Positions 7,315-16,476 of a DNA stretch of 64,000 nucleotides are shown here, piece by piece. The position numbers were made by a program, and so were the translations under genes. Numbering within the stretch: position 1 is the first letter of the stretch; the number at the start of each line of letters is the position of its first letter. The notes beneath the pieces are model-generated. The model searched no databases and was not told where the DNA came from. It saw only the letters and a list, made by a program, of their open reading frames with translations. The stretch lies in the NCBI GenBank assembly GCA_001689405.1, contig LUJO01000052.1:1-64000 (forward strand). Reading direction: 5' to 3'. This stretch comes from Candidatus Homeothermus arabinoxylanisolvens (GTDB taxonomy: Bacteria > Bacteroidota > Bacteroidia > Bacteroidales > Muribaculaceae).

Positions 7315-8688
7315 ATGGAATTATCACAAAATACCGCCGCCGGCCGGGGCATCATACAACGGATAATCGACTTTTTCCGCATCTCCGCGCCAAGATACGA
7401 CTCGCCCAACACCCAAAAGGACTTCAAACGCATAAGACTCGTGACATTCATCTCGGCCACGTGCGGCTACGCCCTGTACTACGTGTGCCGTCTGAGCATG
7501 AACATAGTGCGCAAGCCCATAGTTGACGAAGGTGTGTTTACCGAGACACAGCTCGGTATAATCGGCTCGTGCCTGTTTTTTGTCTATGCGGTAGGCAAGA
7601 TGGCCAACGGATTTCTCGCCGACCGCGTAAACGTAAGGCGCTTCATGGCGACGGGTCTGCTGCTTACGGCCATAGTCAATCTGATACTCGGCATGACCGA
7701 GATGTTTCTCGCATTTGCCGTACTGTGGGGCCTCAACGGCTGGTTTCAGTCGATGGGAGCGCCGGCCGGCGTAGTGTCGCTCAACCGCTGGTACGACTCC
7801 AAGGAGCGCGGCACCTACTACGGCTTCTGGAGCGCAAGCCACAACCTCGGCGAGGCCATAACGTTTATCACCATAGCGCTGCTGGTCAGCTGGATGGGAT
7901 GGCGTTCGGGCATGTTGGGCGCCGGAGTCATAGGTCTGCTGGGCTTCGGCATGCTGTTGCTGTTCATGCGTGACACACCACAAAGTCAGGGCTTCCTGCT
8001 GAACGAGAAGGGCGCCTCGACCGCCGGCAGTGAGAAAGCGCAGACCGACGACTTCAACAAAGCGCAGAAGGCCGTGCTTCGCAATCCGGCCATATGGGTC
8101 CTCGCACTTGCCAGCGCGTTCATGTACATAAGCCGCTACGCCGTCAACAGCTGGGGCGTGTTCTACCTCGAAGCCCAGAAAGGCTATTCGACGCTCGACG
8201 CAAGCTTCATCATATCGATAAGCTCTGTATGCGGCATAGTCGGCACGGTATTCTCCGGCCTGATCTCCGACAAGTTTTTCAAAGGCAGCCGCAATGTTCC
8301 GGCACTGATATTCGGCCTGATGAACGTTACGGCCCTGTGTCTGTTTCTGCTCGTACCCGGCGAGAACTTCTATATCGACGTACTCGCCATGGTTCTCTTC
8401 GGACTCGGCATAGGTGTGCTGATATGCTTCCTCGGAGGCCTCATGGCTGTAGACATCGCACCCCGTGCAGCCGCCGGCGCCGCACTCGGCGTGGTAGGCA
8501 TAGCAAGCTATCTCGGTGCCGCGCTTCAGGACATAATGAACGGTGTACTCATACAAGGCAACAAAACCGTGGTAAACGGCGCAGACGTCTACGACTTCAC
8601 CTACGTAAACTGGTTCTGGATCGGCTCGGCCATGCTGTCGGTACTCCTCACCCTGCTTGTATGGAACGCCAAGCGCGAAGACCGATAA
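7315..8688 (+). CDS. GlpT-like organophosphate:phosphate antiporter (MFS)
   Basis: A 457-residue inner-membrane protein with about twelve hydrophobic segments and the organophosphate:phosphate antiporter signature. The first helix contains YALYYVCRLSMNIVRKP, with the arginine that binds phosphate in GlpT. A conserved loop LNGWFQSMGAPAG and RGTYYGFWSASHNLGEA follow, then a cytoplasmic loop near residues 225-245 and the second six-helix half. Glycerol 3-phosphate is the most likely substrate because the preceding gene makes it; other sugar phosphates cannot be excluded. The gene is followed by a strong terminator, which closes the three-gene operon. Confidence 0.88.
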   Translation: MELSQNTAAGRGIIQRIIDFFRISAPRYDSPNTQKDFKRIRLVTFISATCGYALYYVCRLSMNIVRKPIVDEGVFTETQLGIIGSCLFFVYAVGKMANGFLADRVNVRRFMATGLLLTAIVNLILGMTEMFLAFAVLWGLNGWFQSMGAPAGVVSLNRWYDSKERGTYYGFWSASHNLGEAITFITIALLVSWMGWRSGMLGAGVIGLLGFGMLLLFMRDTPQSQGFLLNEKGASTAGSEKAQTDDFNKAQKAVLRNPAIWVLALASAFMYISRYAVNSWGVFYLEAQKGYSTLDASFIISISSVCGIVGTVFSGLISDKFFKGSRNVPALIFGLMNVTALCLFLLVPGENFYIDVLAMVLFGLGIGVLICFLGGLMAVDIAPRAAAGAALGVVGIASYLGAALQDIMNGVLIQGNKTVVNGADVYDFTYVNWFWIGSAMLSVLLTLLVWNAKREDR

Positions 8689-8708
8689 TATTACATTGAT
8701 AAACAACT

Positions 8709-8750
8709 ACGCCCGTGCAGCCGGTCGGCTGCACGGGCGTAGTGTTTTTT
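8709..8750 (+). terminator. Strong intrinsic terminator
   Basis: A perfect 14-bp stem (8709-8722 with 8727-8740, loop ggtc) is followed by a T run at 8745-8750. It ends the plus-strand operon and lies between converging transcripts, so it may also stop the minus-strand PUL transcript. Confidence 0.9.
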
Positions 8751-8785
8751 GCGGTCAACTGACGTCGGATGACGCCGTCAACGGA

Positions 8786-9265
8786 TCAGCGGGGCTGCTG
8801 GGTCAGTTCAATGTCGCGCTTGCTGTACCACACGCCGCCGAGGGTCATGTTGATGTGGCGGGGGGCATCGCTTTCGTTGGGCGATATGGTGAACGACAGT
8901 TTGAACGGGGGCTTGTCGGTAAGGTACTTCACACTACCCCACTCACCCGACACCACCGGCTCGGTAAGCGATATGGGATTGGAGTCGGTAACGGTGCCGC
9001 GCCACACGTTCTTGTCATTGACCGACAACGAGGTCAAGAAAGCGAACTGCGCACCGTCGCCCACGCCCTGCAAGGTAAAAGTGCCGCCTCCGGGCGCGAC
9101 AGAGCCATGAATTATATCATCATTGTCCAACGTTATGCCCGTGGCCTCGACCTTAATCAGCTTCCACCGCTCAAGATGGTCGGAGCCGTGGCATCCGTAC
9201 AGGCCGACGAGCACAAACAATACGCAAGTACACAGAACTCCACGTAGTAGACTTACAGCACGCAT
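8786..9265 (-). CDS. Small lipoprotein of unknown function
   Basis: The 159-residue product has a hydrophobic N-terminus ending in GLYGC, a plausible lipobox with Cys25, and then a beta-rich region with no family I recognise. The ATG at 9265 is chosen over an upstream TTG because it lies two bases after the CE1 stop and gives a normal signal sequence. As the last gene of the mannan catabolic unit it is probably translated together with the esterase before it. It could be a small surface or periplasmic binding protein. No motif supports an enzymatic role. Confidence 0.7.
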   Translation of the reverse strand: MRAVSLLRGVLCTCVLFVLVGLYGCHGSDHLERWKLIKVEATGITLDNDDIIHGSVAPGGGTFTLQGVGDGAQFAFLTSLSVNDKNVWRGTVTDSNPISLTEPVVSGEWGSVKYLTDKPPFKLSFTISPNESDAPRHINMTLGGVWYSKRDIELTQQPR

Positions 9266-9267
9266 GA

Positions 9268-10428
9268 TCAAGAGCGTTTAAAGAGTTGAGGTACAAACTT
9301 CGCGAGATATATGCGCCAGTTTTTCCATATGTGGCCGTCGGGACTCTCATAATATGTATAAGGGTATCCGTTGGCGTCCAGCATCTTGCGGAACTCGGTA
9401 TTGGCTTCGTAGAGGAAGTCCTTGTCGCCTATGGCTATCCAGTACAAGGCGGGCGCTTTCTCGAACTGGCGTTTCAGTTTACCCTCCAGATCGGCATATA
9501 CGGGCGAAGTCTTTGACTTGTCGGGGAATATGGCTGCAGAGAAGAGTCCTACGTAGTCAAACATATCGGGGTACTGCTTCGATATGTGCATCGAGTGATA
9601 GCCGCCCATCGACAGGCCCGCGATGGCGCGCGCACTCTTCGAAGGGAGCGTGCGGTAGTTGCGGTCAACGAACTCCACCACTTCGGGGAAAGACTCCTCG
9701 AATGTGCCGTCCATAGTGTGGGGCAGCTGTATGGTAGGCGCGGCAAGCCCTGCCGAAGTCTCGCCGGGAGCGGCCTGCATGTCCACATTGCCGTTTGTCA
9801 TCACTACAATCATAGGCTCGGCCTCGCCGCGCGCTATGAGGTTGTCGAGTATCTGCGCCGCGCGTCCAAGCTCGCTCCACGCATTCTCGTCACCGCCCAT
9901 GCCATGCAGCAGGTATAGCACCGGATAACGGCGGTCGCCCTTCTCGTACCCTGCGGGGGTATATACCGTCATGCGGCGGTCGCCGCCGGTACGACGACAA
10001 GGATACCACACTTTCGACACAGTACCGTGAGGCACGTCGTTGACACGATACAGGTCAGCCAGCCCGCCTCCTATTATAAATATGTCGGAAACGGTGCTTA
10101 CATCGCGCAGCTTGTACACATTGTTGGGGTCACTCACCTTAAGAGAGTCGACATAGAACGTATAGCTGTACAGCTCGGGAGCCAGAGGCGCGGGAGTCGT
10201 GTAGGTCCATATGCCGTCGGCACCCTTTGTCATCAATTCAAATCCACGGGGAGAAAAATCGCCCGCCACCACAACCGAAGAGGCTTTCGGCGCGTCAAGA
10301 CGGAAAGTCACGGTGTTGTCGGCCTTTACCTCGGGCGAAATCATAGCCGGTACGCCCCACAGTGCCTGCTGAGCAAACACAACGGCGGCTGTCATGACGG
10401 CCGCCGTCAGTAAAAAGAGTCTTTTCAT
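9268..10428 (-). CDS. CE1-type esterase with N-terminal E-set domain, exported
   Basis: A 386-residue secreted esterase. After a signal peptide (residues 1-19) a CBM48-like immunoglobulin fold occupies about 30-120 (VVVAGDFSPRGFELM, WTYTTPAPLAPELYSYTFY). The alpha/beta-hydrolase domain starts near 140. The nucleophile is Ser273 in AIAGLSMGGYHS, with an oxyanion region at LLHGMGGDENAW and a probable catalytic histidine in PDGHIWKNW. The family includes acetyl-xylan, feruloyl and other esterases. In this locus, acetyl removal from glucomannan is the likely job. It follows the mannose-6-phosphate isomerase gene by 42 bp and is nearly contiguous with the lipoprotein gene. Confidence 0.87.
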   Translation of the reverse strand: MKRLFLLTAAVMTAAVVFAQQALWGVPAMISPEVKADNTVTFRLDAPKASSVVVAGDFSPRGFELMTKGADGIWTYTTPAPLAPELYSYTFYVDSLKVSDPNNVYKLRDVSTVSDIFIIGGGLADLYRVNDVPHGTVSKVWYPCRRTGGDRRMTVYTPAGYEKGDRRYPVLYLLHGMGGDENAWSELGRAAQILDNLIARGEAEPMIVVMTNGNVDMQAAPGETSAGLAAPTIQLPHTMDGTFEESFPEVVEFVDRNYRTLPSKSARAIAGLSMGGYHSMHISKQYPDMFDYVGLFSAAIFPDKSKTSPVYADLEGKLKRQFEKAPALYWIAIGDKDFLYEANTEFRKMLDANGYPYTYYESPDGHIWKNWRIYLAKFVPQLFKRS

Positions 10429-10470
10429 CGAGCAAAATATAGGTTAATTACAGATGTTTCCGAAAGGTAC

Positions 10471-11430
10471 TCACGCTGTGGCGGTAAGCAAAGTGGCCTT
10501 TCCACGGGCCGACACTGCCTTTACCGAAGCGGCGACCAGAACAGTCTCTCCGCGGCGGAGCGGCGTAGCCTCACCGTCGGTAAGTAGTGTACACTCACCG
10601 TCAAGGCACATAACCACCATGAACGAGTCATCGGCCGCAGGCACATCGATGTCACCGTCGACCACCACGCGCTTAACATCGAAATGACTGCACTTCACAA
10701 GCTCGGTCACACCCGTGGCGTTCTTGTCATAGGAGCCTTTATACTCGGGATATACGGCATAATCGATAGCATCCTTGGCAAGCTCCGTGTGAAGCTGACG
10801 CGGATTGCCGTCGGCATCGCGACGGTCAAAGTCATATACACGATAGGTTATGTCGCTCGTCTCCTGAATCTCGGCGAGCAGATTGCCTGCTCCGATAGCG
10901 TGTATGCGTCCTGCGGGGAGGAAAAAGAGGTCGCCGGCATGAGAGTCATGGGCAGCCACCACATCCATAATCTTTTTCTCCTCGACAAGGCGTGTATAAT
11001 CGTCGGGGGTTATCGACTCCGAAAGGCCGGCATATATACGCGCACCGGGCTCGGCATCGATTATATACCACATCTCGGTCTTACCCAAAGAGTTATGGCG
11101 CACCTTTGCCAGAGCGTCATCGGGATGCACCTGTACCGACAGGTCTTTCTTGGCATCGATGATCTTTATCAGAAGCGGGAAAGTGTCGCCGTACTTATCC
11201 AGTACGTGGGCACCGACAAGATCGGCACCGTACTTTTCGATAAGCTGCGGAAGGGTCAGGCCCTTGTCGGCACCTTCGGCCACTACCGATTCATGACCGG
11301 GGACGCCGGATATCTCCCAACTTTCACCGATATTATCATCTTCAACGTCAACGCCCTTGAACGGAGCTATCTTCTCACCACCCCAAAGCACCGGCTTGAG
11401 GTAAGGAACAAATTTAAACGGTAGTATCAT
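10471..11430 (-). CDS. manA: Mannose-6-phosphate isomerase, class I
   Basis: A 319-residue cytosolic isomerase that interconverts mannose 6-phosphate and fructose 6-phosphate, feeding mannose into glycolysis. It has the zinc-binding cupin pattern of the short bacterial type: YLKPVLWGGEKI at the N-terminus, VQVHPDD (zinc ligands), GKTEMWYIIDAEPGA and FFLPAGRIHAIGAGNLLAEIQ. Its place after the epimerase in the mannan catabolic unit fits. Mannose 1-phosphate from the GH130 enzyme would still need a phosphomannomutase, which is not in this window. Confidence 0.93.
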   Translation of the reverse strand: MILPFKFVPYLKPVLWGGEKIAPFKGVDVEDDNIGESWEISGVPGHESVVAEGADKGLTLPQLIEKYGADLVGAHVLDKYGDTFPLLIKIIDAKKDLSVQVHPDDALAKVRHNSLGKTEMWYIIDAEPGARIYAGLSESITPDDYTRLVEEKKIMDVVAAHDSHAGDLFFLPAGRIHAIGAGNLLAEIQETSDITYRVYDFDRRDADGNPRQLHTELAKDAIDYAVYPEYKGSYDKNATGVTELVKCSHFDVKRVVVDGDIDVPAADDSFMVVMCLDGECTLLTDGEATPLRRGETVLVAASVKAVSARGKATLLTATA

Positions 11431-11468
11431 AATGTGTATTTTAACACATCAAAGTTACTAAGAATATT

Positions 11469-12659
11469 TCATTCCGACAAAGCGCGTATGATTTCGGTAC
11501 ACATACGGCTGTTGTGGTAAGGACACTTCCAGAAGCCGGCCTTGTCGTCATCGCGGTTGACCGAGCCGTCGGGACGTCTGCTCCAGAACCACTCGCCGCC
11601 CTCATGGTCGACAATATTCTCCTTTATATATGACCAAGTCTCTACGGCGCGCTCGAAAGCACCGGCAACCCCGTGATACCTGTACAGATATATCTGTCCT
11701 ATCATATTCTCGGCCTGCACCCACCAGTGGCGGTCGTTGTCGAACACACCCGAGCCGTGACGCTCGTAGACCATCGAGCCGTCGGCACAACGTCCTTCAA
11801 GGGCGGCTTCTGCAATAGCCTTGGTGTGAGCGAGGGCACGTGCCTCAACCTCGGGCTCGCCAAGCACCTGCGCGGTCTCAAGCAGAAGCCAAGAGGCTTC
11901 AATGTCATGGCCGTAGGACGTCTCCTTATCATGACGCTTCCAGTCCTCGTCAAAGAACAGACCGAGATGATGCGACTGCCGATCCTCCATTATGTCAAAG
12001 AATATGTCGAGCAATGACAGTATGGCCTCGCGCAACGACGCATCGGGCCACACTCGATAAAGATTGGTGTAAGGCTCGATTATGTGCAGATGGGTATTCA
12101 TGGTCTTGGCCATGTTCTCGTCCTTATCGCTCAACCGCATGTCATCGATGGTACCCCACTCCCGCGTGCAGGCCTCGATGTATCCGCCACGCTTGCGGTC
12201 GCGGCTGTGGGTCTCTATGTCATGGAAGAGCTTTACCGCGTAGTCAAGAGCCTCCTTGTCGCCTGTGGCACGCACATACTCCGACAGACCGTATATGACG
12301 AAACCAATGGCATAAAACTGTTTTTTGGTGTCGAGGGGAGTGCCGTCGGCGTTCAGCGACCAATATATGCCTCCATGCTCACGGTCATAAAAATGTTTGA
12401 TAATATAGTCCTTAGCCCTCGCGGCCATGTCAAGGTACTCCTTGCGGCCGGTGGTGCGGTAGGCCGACGCAAAGCTCCACAGAAGGCGAGCGTTAAGTAT
12501 GGCGCCTTTGGGCGCATCGGCATCAAGACGGTCATACCCGTCGCGACGGCCGTAGAAACCGCCGCGGGGGTCAACCATTTTATTCATCCAGTAAGGGAGT
12601 ATGCAATCGTTCAGATTGTCAAGCAACTCCTTTTTTAAATCCTGTTCAGTCATTGTCAT
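11469..12659 (-). CDS. AGE-family mannobiose/cellobiose 2-epimerase
   Basis: A 396-residue (alpha/alpha)6-barrel protein of the N-acylglucosamine/cellobiose 2-epimerase family. The known relative in the Bacteroides fragilis mannan cluster turns beta-1,4-mannobiose into mannosyl-glucose. Visible family marks are MVDPRGGFYGRRDG, KGAILNARLLWSFASAYR, SYGHDIEASWLL (catalytic His), WWVQAENM and CPYHNSRMCTEI (second His) near the C-terminus. ATG at 12659 is taken instead of an upstream TTG. It starts three bases after the transporter stop, so the two are translationally linked. Mannobiose rather than cellobiose is inferred from the GH130 neighbour. Confidence 0.92.
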   Translation of the reverse strand: MTMTEQDLKKELLDNLNDCILPYWMNKMVDPRGGFYGRRDGYDRLDADAPKGAILNARLLWSFASAYRTTGRKEYLDMAARAKDYIIKHFYDREHGGIYWSLNADGTPLDTKKQFYAIGFVIYGLSEYVRATGDKEALDYAVKLFHDIETHSRDRKRGGYIEACTREWGTIDDMRLSDKDENMAKTMNTHLHIIEPYTNLYRVWPDASLREAILSLLDIFFDIMEDRQSHHLGLFFDEDWKRHDKETSYGHDIEASWLLLETAQVLGEPEVEARALAHTKAIAEAALEGRCADGSMVYERHGSGVFDNDRHWWVQAENMIGQIYLYRYHGVAGAFERAVETWSYIKENIVDHEGGEWFWSRRPDGSVNRDDDKAGFWKCPYHNSRMCTEIIRALSE

Positions 12660-12662
12660 CAA

Positions 12663-14102
12663 TCAGACGGGTTCCACTTCGGTGTTGCCGGGTTCCTCCA
12701 CGGGTTTAAGACGCTGTTGCTTCAGCTGAGCCACAATGTCATCCATACGCTTGGTGGTAAGCGGGTACAGCCAAACAATGACAAGTGACAACAGGACCAC
12801 TCCGGCGGGAATGAATGTCATAAGCATCCACAGGCAGGTTATGGCGCTGTCGGGCTGAACTATGTCGACCGACTGCACCCCTTCGGGGCGCTCCACATAG
12901 CCGTAACCATGCAGAAGCCACATGACCGCGGCACCGCCAATGGCACCACCGAACTTCTGCGCCATCGAAGCCGACGAGAATATCAGACCTGTCGAGGCAG
13001 AGCGGTATTTCAGCTCCGAGTAATCGCTTACGTCGGCGTACATAGACCAAACGAGCGGCGACATGACACCGGTAAGAACCGATATGACCACCTGAAGAAG
13101 AAGCATGACAAGCAAGCCGGCATTGCTCTCGGGCGAACATGTGAAGAATATGATGCTGAAAACAATGAGCAACGCGTCGACAAGAATAAACGTGGGTTTC
13201 TTGCCCAACTTCTTAGTGATAGCCACGGCAAGAGCCACGCCCACCATGTTGGCCACCTCACCCACACCGAGGAACAGACCGGAGTAGAAGAGCATCGATA
13301 TAGAGAATATGACTATATGCTGCTCGCCTCCGATAATATCGGCGAAGAAGAAGGCCACGGTAGCGCCGCGCACCGTATTGAACAGATTGAAGCACAACGA
13401 AGCGCCGTTAAGCAACCACCACGGTTTGTTGGTGACGAGTGCCTTCAGGTCCTTTCCCAGCGAGGCGGCGCTCACGGTAGTGAGCTGCTCGCGGGTAAGA
13501 CGGAAGCACAGGAGGAACAGGATGAAACAGCACGACGCGATGACAATCATGGCAAACTGCCAGCTTGACTGCAACGAAAATCCGAAGCCGTTCTGAAACA
13601 TCTTGCACAGAGGATCCCAAGCAAAGAGAGCGATAAAGGAACCTCCGTAGGCGAAAAACATGCGGAAAGACGAGAACACGGTCTTTTCCTGAGAGTTGTC
13701 GGTCATGACACCGAGCATAGCGCCGTAAGGCACATTGATGCCGGTGTACACGGTCATCATCATGATATATGTGACATAAGCCCATATGAGACGAGCCGCA
13801 TATCCCCAGTCAGGGGTTGTGAACAACAGTATGCCGCATATCGAGAAAGGAGCGGCCACCCAAAGGAGATAGGGTCTGTATTTACCCCAACGTGTTTTTG
13901 TACGATCGGCGATAGCCCCCATCATGGGGTCGCTCACGGCGTCCCATATACGGGTAACGAGAAGGAGCACACCGGTGTCGATCAACGACAGGCCGAAAAC
14001 ATTGGCATAGAAGAAGGGCAGATAGTAGCTGAAGACTTTCCAGAACATGGACGAAGCCATGTCGCCGAAGCCATATCCGATTTTTTCGCGTAACGGAGCC
14101 AT
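12663..14102 (-). CDS. GPH-family sugar:cation symporter (probable mannobiose importer)
   Basis: A 479-residue inner-membrane transporter with about twelve hydrophobic segments. It carries the glycoside-pentoside-hexuronide symporter pattern: KIGYGFGDMASSMFW at the start, WDAVSDPMMGAIADRTKTRWGKYRPYLLW in the first half, and WSMYADVSDYSELKYR in the second. The short C-terminal tail is polar. It sits between GH130 (9 bp upstream) and the 2-epimerase. This matches the arrangement of the Bacteroides fragilis mannan cluster, where the transporter imports mannobiose released in the periplasm. Confidence 0.9.
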   Translation of the reverse strand: MAPLREKIGYGFGDMASSMFWKVFSYYLPFFYANVFGLSLIDTGVLLLVTRIWDAVSDPMMGAIADRTKTRWGKYRPYLLWVAAPFSICGILLFTTPDWGYAARLIWAYVTYIMMMTVYTGINVPYGAMLGVMTDNSQEKTVFSSFRMFFAYGGSFIALFAWDPLCKMFQNGFGFSLQSSWQFAMIVIASCCFILFLLCFRLTREQLTTVSAASLGKDLKALVTNKPWWLLNGASLCFNLFNTVRGATVAFFFADIIGGEQHIVIFSISMLFYSGLFLGVGEVANMVGVALAVAITKKLGKKPTFILVDALLIVFSIIFFTCSPESNAGLLVMLLLQVVISVLTGVMSPLVWSMYADVSDYSELKYRSASTGLIFSSASMAQKFGGAIGGAAVMWLLHGYGYVERPEGVQSVDIVQPDSAITCLWMLMTFIPAGVVLLSLVIVWLYPLTTKRMDDIVAQLKQQRLKPVEEPGNTEVEPV

Positions 14103-14111
14103 TTTTTTTAA

Positions 14112-15281
14112 TTACTTCTTATTAATTATTGCAAGATTATGATCAATCAGGGCGTTGAGAGTCTTTACCGACGCGCCAGTAGTAAGGCCGTCGACCGGAG
14201 TATTCATACAGTAGTCCACAAGACGGTCGACAGTAGAAGTGGCCACATGCATGCGGGTATCGCTCGAAGCATAGTATATGAACACCTTGCCGTCCTCGTC
14301 GGCTATCCAGCCGTTGGTGAAGAGCACATTCATGACATCGCCTATATACTCCTCGCCTACAGGCGCCATGAAGTAACCGCCGGGGGTGGCTATGGGACGC
14401 CACGGCTCATCGAGCGCGGTCATGTACATGTAAAGCACATAACGCAGGCCGGAAGCGCAACCACGCACACCGTGAGCGAGATGAAGCCAGCCTTTGGGGG
14501 TCTTTATAGGATGAGGGCCCTCGCCGTTCTTGACCTCCTTGATAGTATGATAATAGCGGCTGTCGACTATAAGTTCCTCGGTGATTTCGGCATGTGTCAT
14601 GTCATCGACAAGCGCCCAGCCTATGCCGCCTCCGCTGCCGGCATCGATAAAGCCATCCTGCGGACGAGTATAAAGCGCGTACTTGCCGTTGACAAACTCG
14701 GGATGCAGCACCACGTTGCGCTGCTGGCTGCGGCTCTTCAGGTCGGGCAGACGCTCCCAGTTCACGAGATCCTTGGTGCGGGCAATACCGCATGTAGCCG
14801 TAGCCGCCGAGAGGTTGCCGGGCTGGTCATCGTCATGACGCTCAACACAGAACAGGCCGTAGATCCAACCGTCTTCGTGACGGGTAAGACGCATGTCATA
14901 TATGTTTGTTCCGGGTACATCATCCTCAGGCATGGTGACGGGGTGATCCCAAAAGCGGAAGTTGTCAACTCCGTTAGGGCTCTCGGCCACAGCAAAGAAC
15001 GACTTGCGGTCAGAACCTTCGACACGCACCACGAGCACGTACTTGTCGCCCCATTTTATAGCTCCGGAGTTCAGAGTGGCGTTGACACCAATGCGCTCCT
15101 CAAAGAAGGGGTTGGCCTCCTTGTCGTAGTCATAGCGCCAGAAGGGGGGAGCCATCTCGGCGGTTATAACGGGATTTTTATAACGGCAGAATATGCCGTT
15201 GCCCTCTATGGGCTCGTTTTTGCGTGTCACGAGTTCCTCATATCTCGTCTCGACAAATTTCTTTCTTTCTTCAAATGTCAT
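14112..15281 (-). CDS. GH130 4-O-beta-D-mannosyl-D-glucose phosphorylase
   Basis: A 389-residue cytosolic phosphorylase with a five-bladed beta-propeller. It is very like the subfamily GH130_1 enzyme of Bacteroides fragilis, which converts mannosyl-glucose and phosphate to mannose 1-phosphate and glucose. Visible marks are the N-terminal helix MTFEERKKFVETRYEEL, NGIFCRYKNPVI, ATLNSGAI and NIYDMRLTRHEDGW. The catalytic aspartate is probably Asp129 in YDMR. The second half has RSQQRNVVLHPEFVNGKYALYTRPQ. It lies 35 bp after the GH26 gene and just before the transporter and epimerase, the pathway order known from that species. Confidence 0.95.
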   Translation of the reverse strand: MTFEERKKFVETRYEELVTRKNEPIEGNGIFCRYKNPVITAEMAPPFWRYDYDKEANPFFEERIGVNATLNSGAIKWGDKYVLVVRVEGSDRKSFFAVAESPNGVDNFRFWDHPVTMPEDDVPGTNIYDMRLTRHEDGWIYGLFCVERHDDDQPGNLSAATATCGIARTKDLVNWERLPDLKSRSQQRNVVLHPEFVNGKYALYTRPQDGFIDAGSGGGIGWALVDDMTHAEITEELIVDSRYYHTIKEVKNGEGPHPIKTPKGWLHLAHGVRGCASGLRYVLYMYMTALDEPWRPIATPGGYFMAPVGEEYIGDVMNVLFTNGWIADEDGKVFIYYASSDTRMHVATSTVDRLVDYCMNTPVDGLTTGASVKTLNALIDHNLAIINKK

Positions 15282-15316
15282 AATCGGTAATTCTATTTAT
15301 GGTTTAGGGAGTATCT

Positions 15317-16456
15317 TTATTTTATTTTGGAAATGTCATCAGCGAAAAGGGTTATCGAGTCGTTATAGAACGCCTTGAACGACTCTTCGGCGGGGTGGCC
15401 GGGATAAGGTGTGTAGAAATGGCGCTGTATATTGTCGGCGTTTCGCCATACCGATACATATACTACGGGGAAGTCCTTTACGAGCGGCATAAGCACGTCG
15501 GTATACCATGCGGGCACCGTGATGCTCTCAAGTCCGGTCTCGGTGAATGCGGCGAGTTTTCCGCGCTCTTCAGCCTGCGATACGGCCGCGCTCAGAGTCG
15601 ACTTCACCTTGGCGGCATACTGGTCGAGAGCGCCCTCTCCGTCAAAGCAGTATACATCGGCGCCCATTATGTCGACATACTCGTCGCCGGGGTAGCGCTC
15701 CATGTACTGCTCCACGGTATCGATCTTGTCGGGCGAATAGGCCCACACCACGTTGTCGATGCCTTTGGCGTCGAAAATGTCGCGGGTCATATGCCACAGC
15801 TTACGGTAGCTTTCAGTGTCGGTGTTGTCGCCGCCCCACCAGAACCAAGAACCGGTGTGCTCGTGCCACGGGCGGAACACGACGGGAATGCGGTTGCCTC
15901 CGGCATCCTTTATAGAGCCGATAAAGTCGGCGGCACGCCCTATCCATGCCCTGACGGTGTCATTGAGAGCCGAGCCGTCGGTGACAGCCTCCTTGACGAC
16001 ATTGCCACCGGTGACGTCCCACGAGTCGCCCTTTGTAGCGGGGTTGCGTGGGTGCCAGCTGAAAGTGTTTATGCCGCCGCGCGCATCCTGCTTCACGGCT
16101 TCGTCATGAATGAGCTTAAAGGGCACTCCGTCGAGCTGTTTTTCAGTGCCCCACTCCACCAGACCGAGGTCCCAGTTCATGATGGCGGGATAATCGCCGG
16201 TCACTTCCTTAACGTCGCTGCGGCCTTCCTCGCCGCGCCAAGTATGACCGTAGGCCGTGTCATCGTGATGTCCGAAAGCGAACTTACCGGCATCGCGCAC
16301 CTTCGCGAGGCGCTCTATGAGCTGCATGCGCGGCGTAAGCACCGCTACAGAGTCGGCCACAGCCTCGGCCGAGTTTTTATTTTTATTACCGGAGCAGCCG
16401 GCGACGGTAAAGGCCCCCGCCAGCGCCACGGATACTATAGTTGCAATGTATTTCAT
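15317..16456 (-). CDS. GH26 endo-beta-1,4-mannanase, lipoprotein
   Basis: A 379-residue lipoprotein (lipobox TVAGC, Cys21) with a single GH26 catalytic domain that cleaves internal beta-1,4-mannosyl bonds or releases mannobiose. The acid/base is Glu199 in VVFRPWHEHTGSWFWW and the nucleophile Glu306 in AAFTETGLES. The -3/-2 region GHHDDTAYGHTW is also present. Length and layout match the periplasmic mannobiose-producing GH26 of the Bacteroides fragilis cluster. It lies 20 bp after GH94 and 35 bp before GH130. The lipid anchor shows it is in the envelope; which membrane face cannot be read from the sequence. Confidence 0.95.
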   Translation of the reverse strand: MKYIATIVSVALAGAFTVAGCSGNKNKNSAEAVADSVAVLTPRMQLIERLAKVRDAGKFAFGHHDDTAYGHTWRGEEGRSDVKEVTGDYPAIMNWDLGLVEWGTEKQLDGVPFKLIHDEAVKQDARGGINTFSWHPRNPATKGDSWDVTGGNVVKEAVTDGSALNDTVRAWIGRAADFIGSIKDAGGNRIPVVFRPWHEHTGSWFWWGGDNTDTESYRKLWHMTRDIFDAKGIDNVVWAYSPDKIDTVEQYMERYPGDEYVDIMGADVYCFDGEGALDQYAAKVKSTLSAAVSQAEERGKLAAFTETGLESITVPAWYTDVLMPLVKDFPVVYVSVWRNADNIQRHFYTPYPGHPAEESFKAFYNDSITLFADDISKIK

Positions 16457-16476
16457 CGGTTATGGGTTGTAATTTT

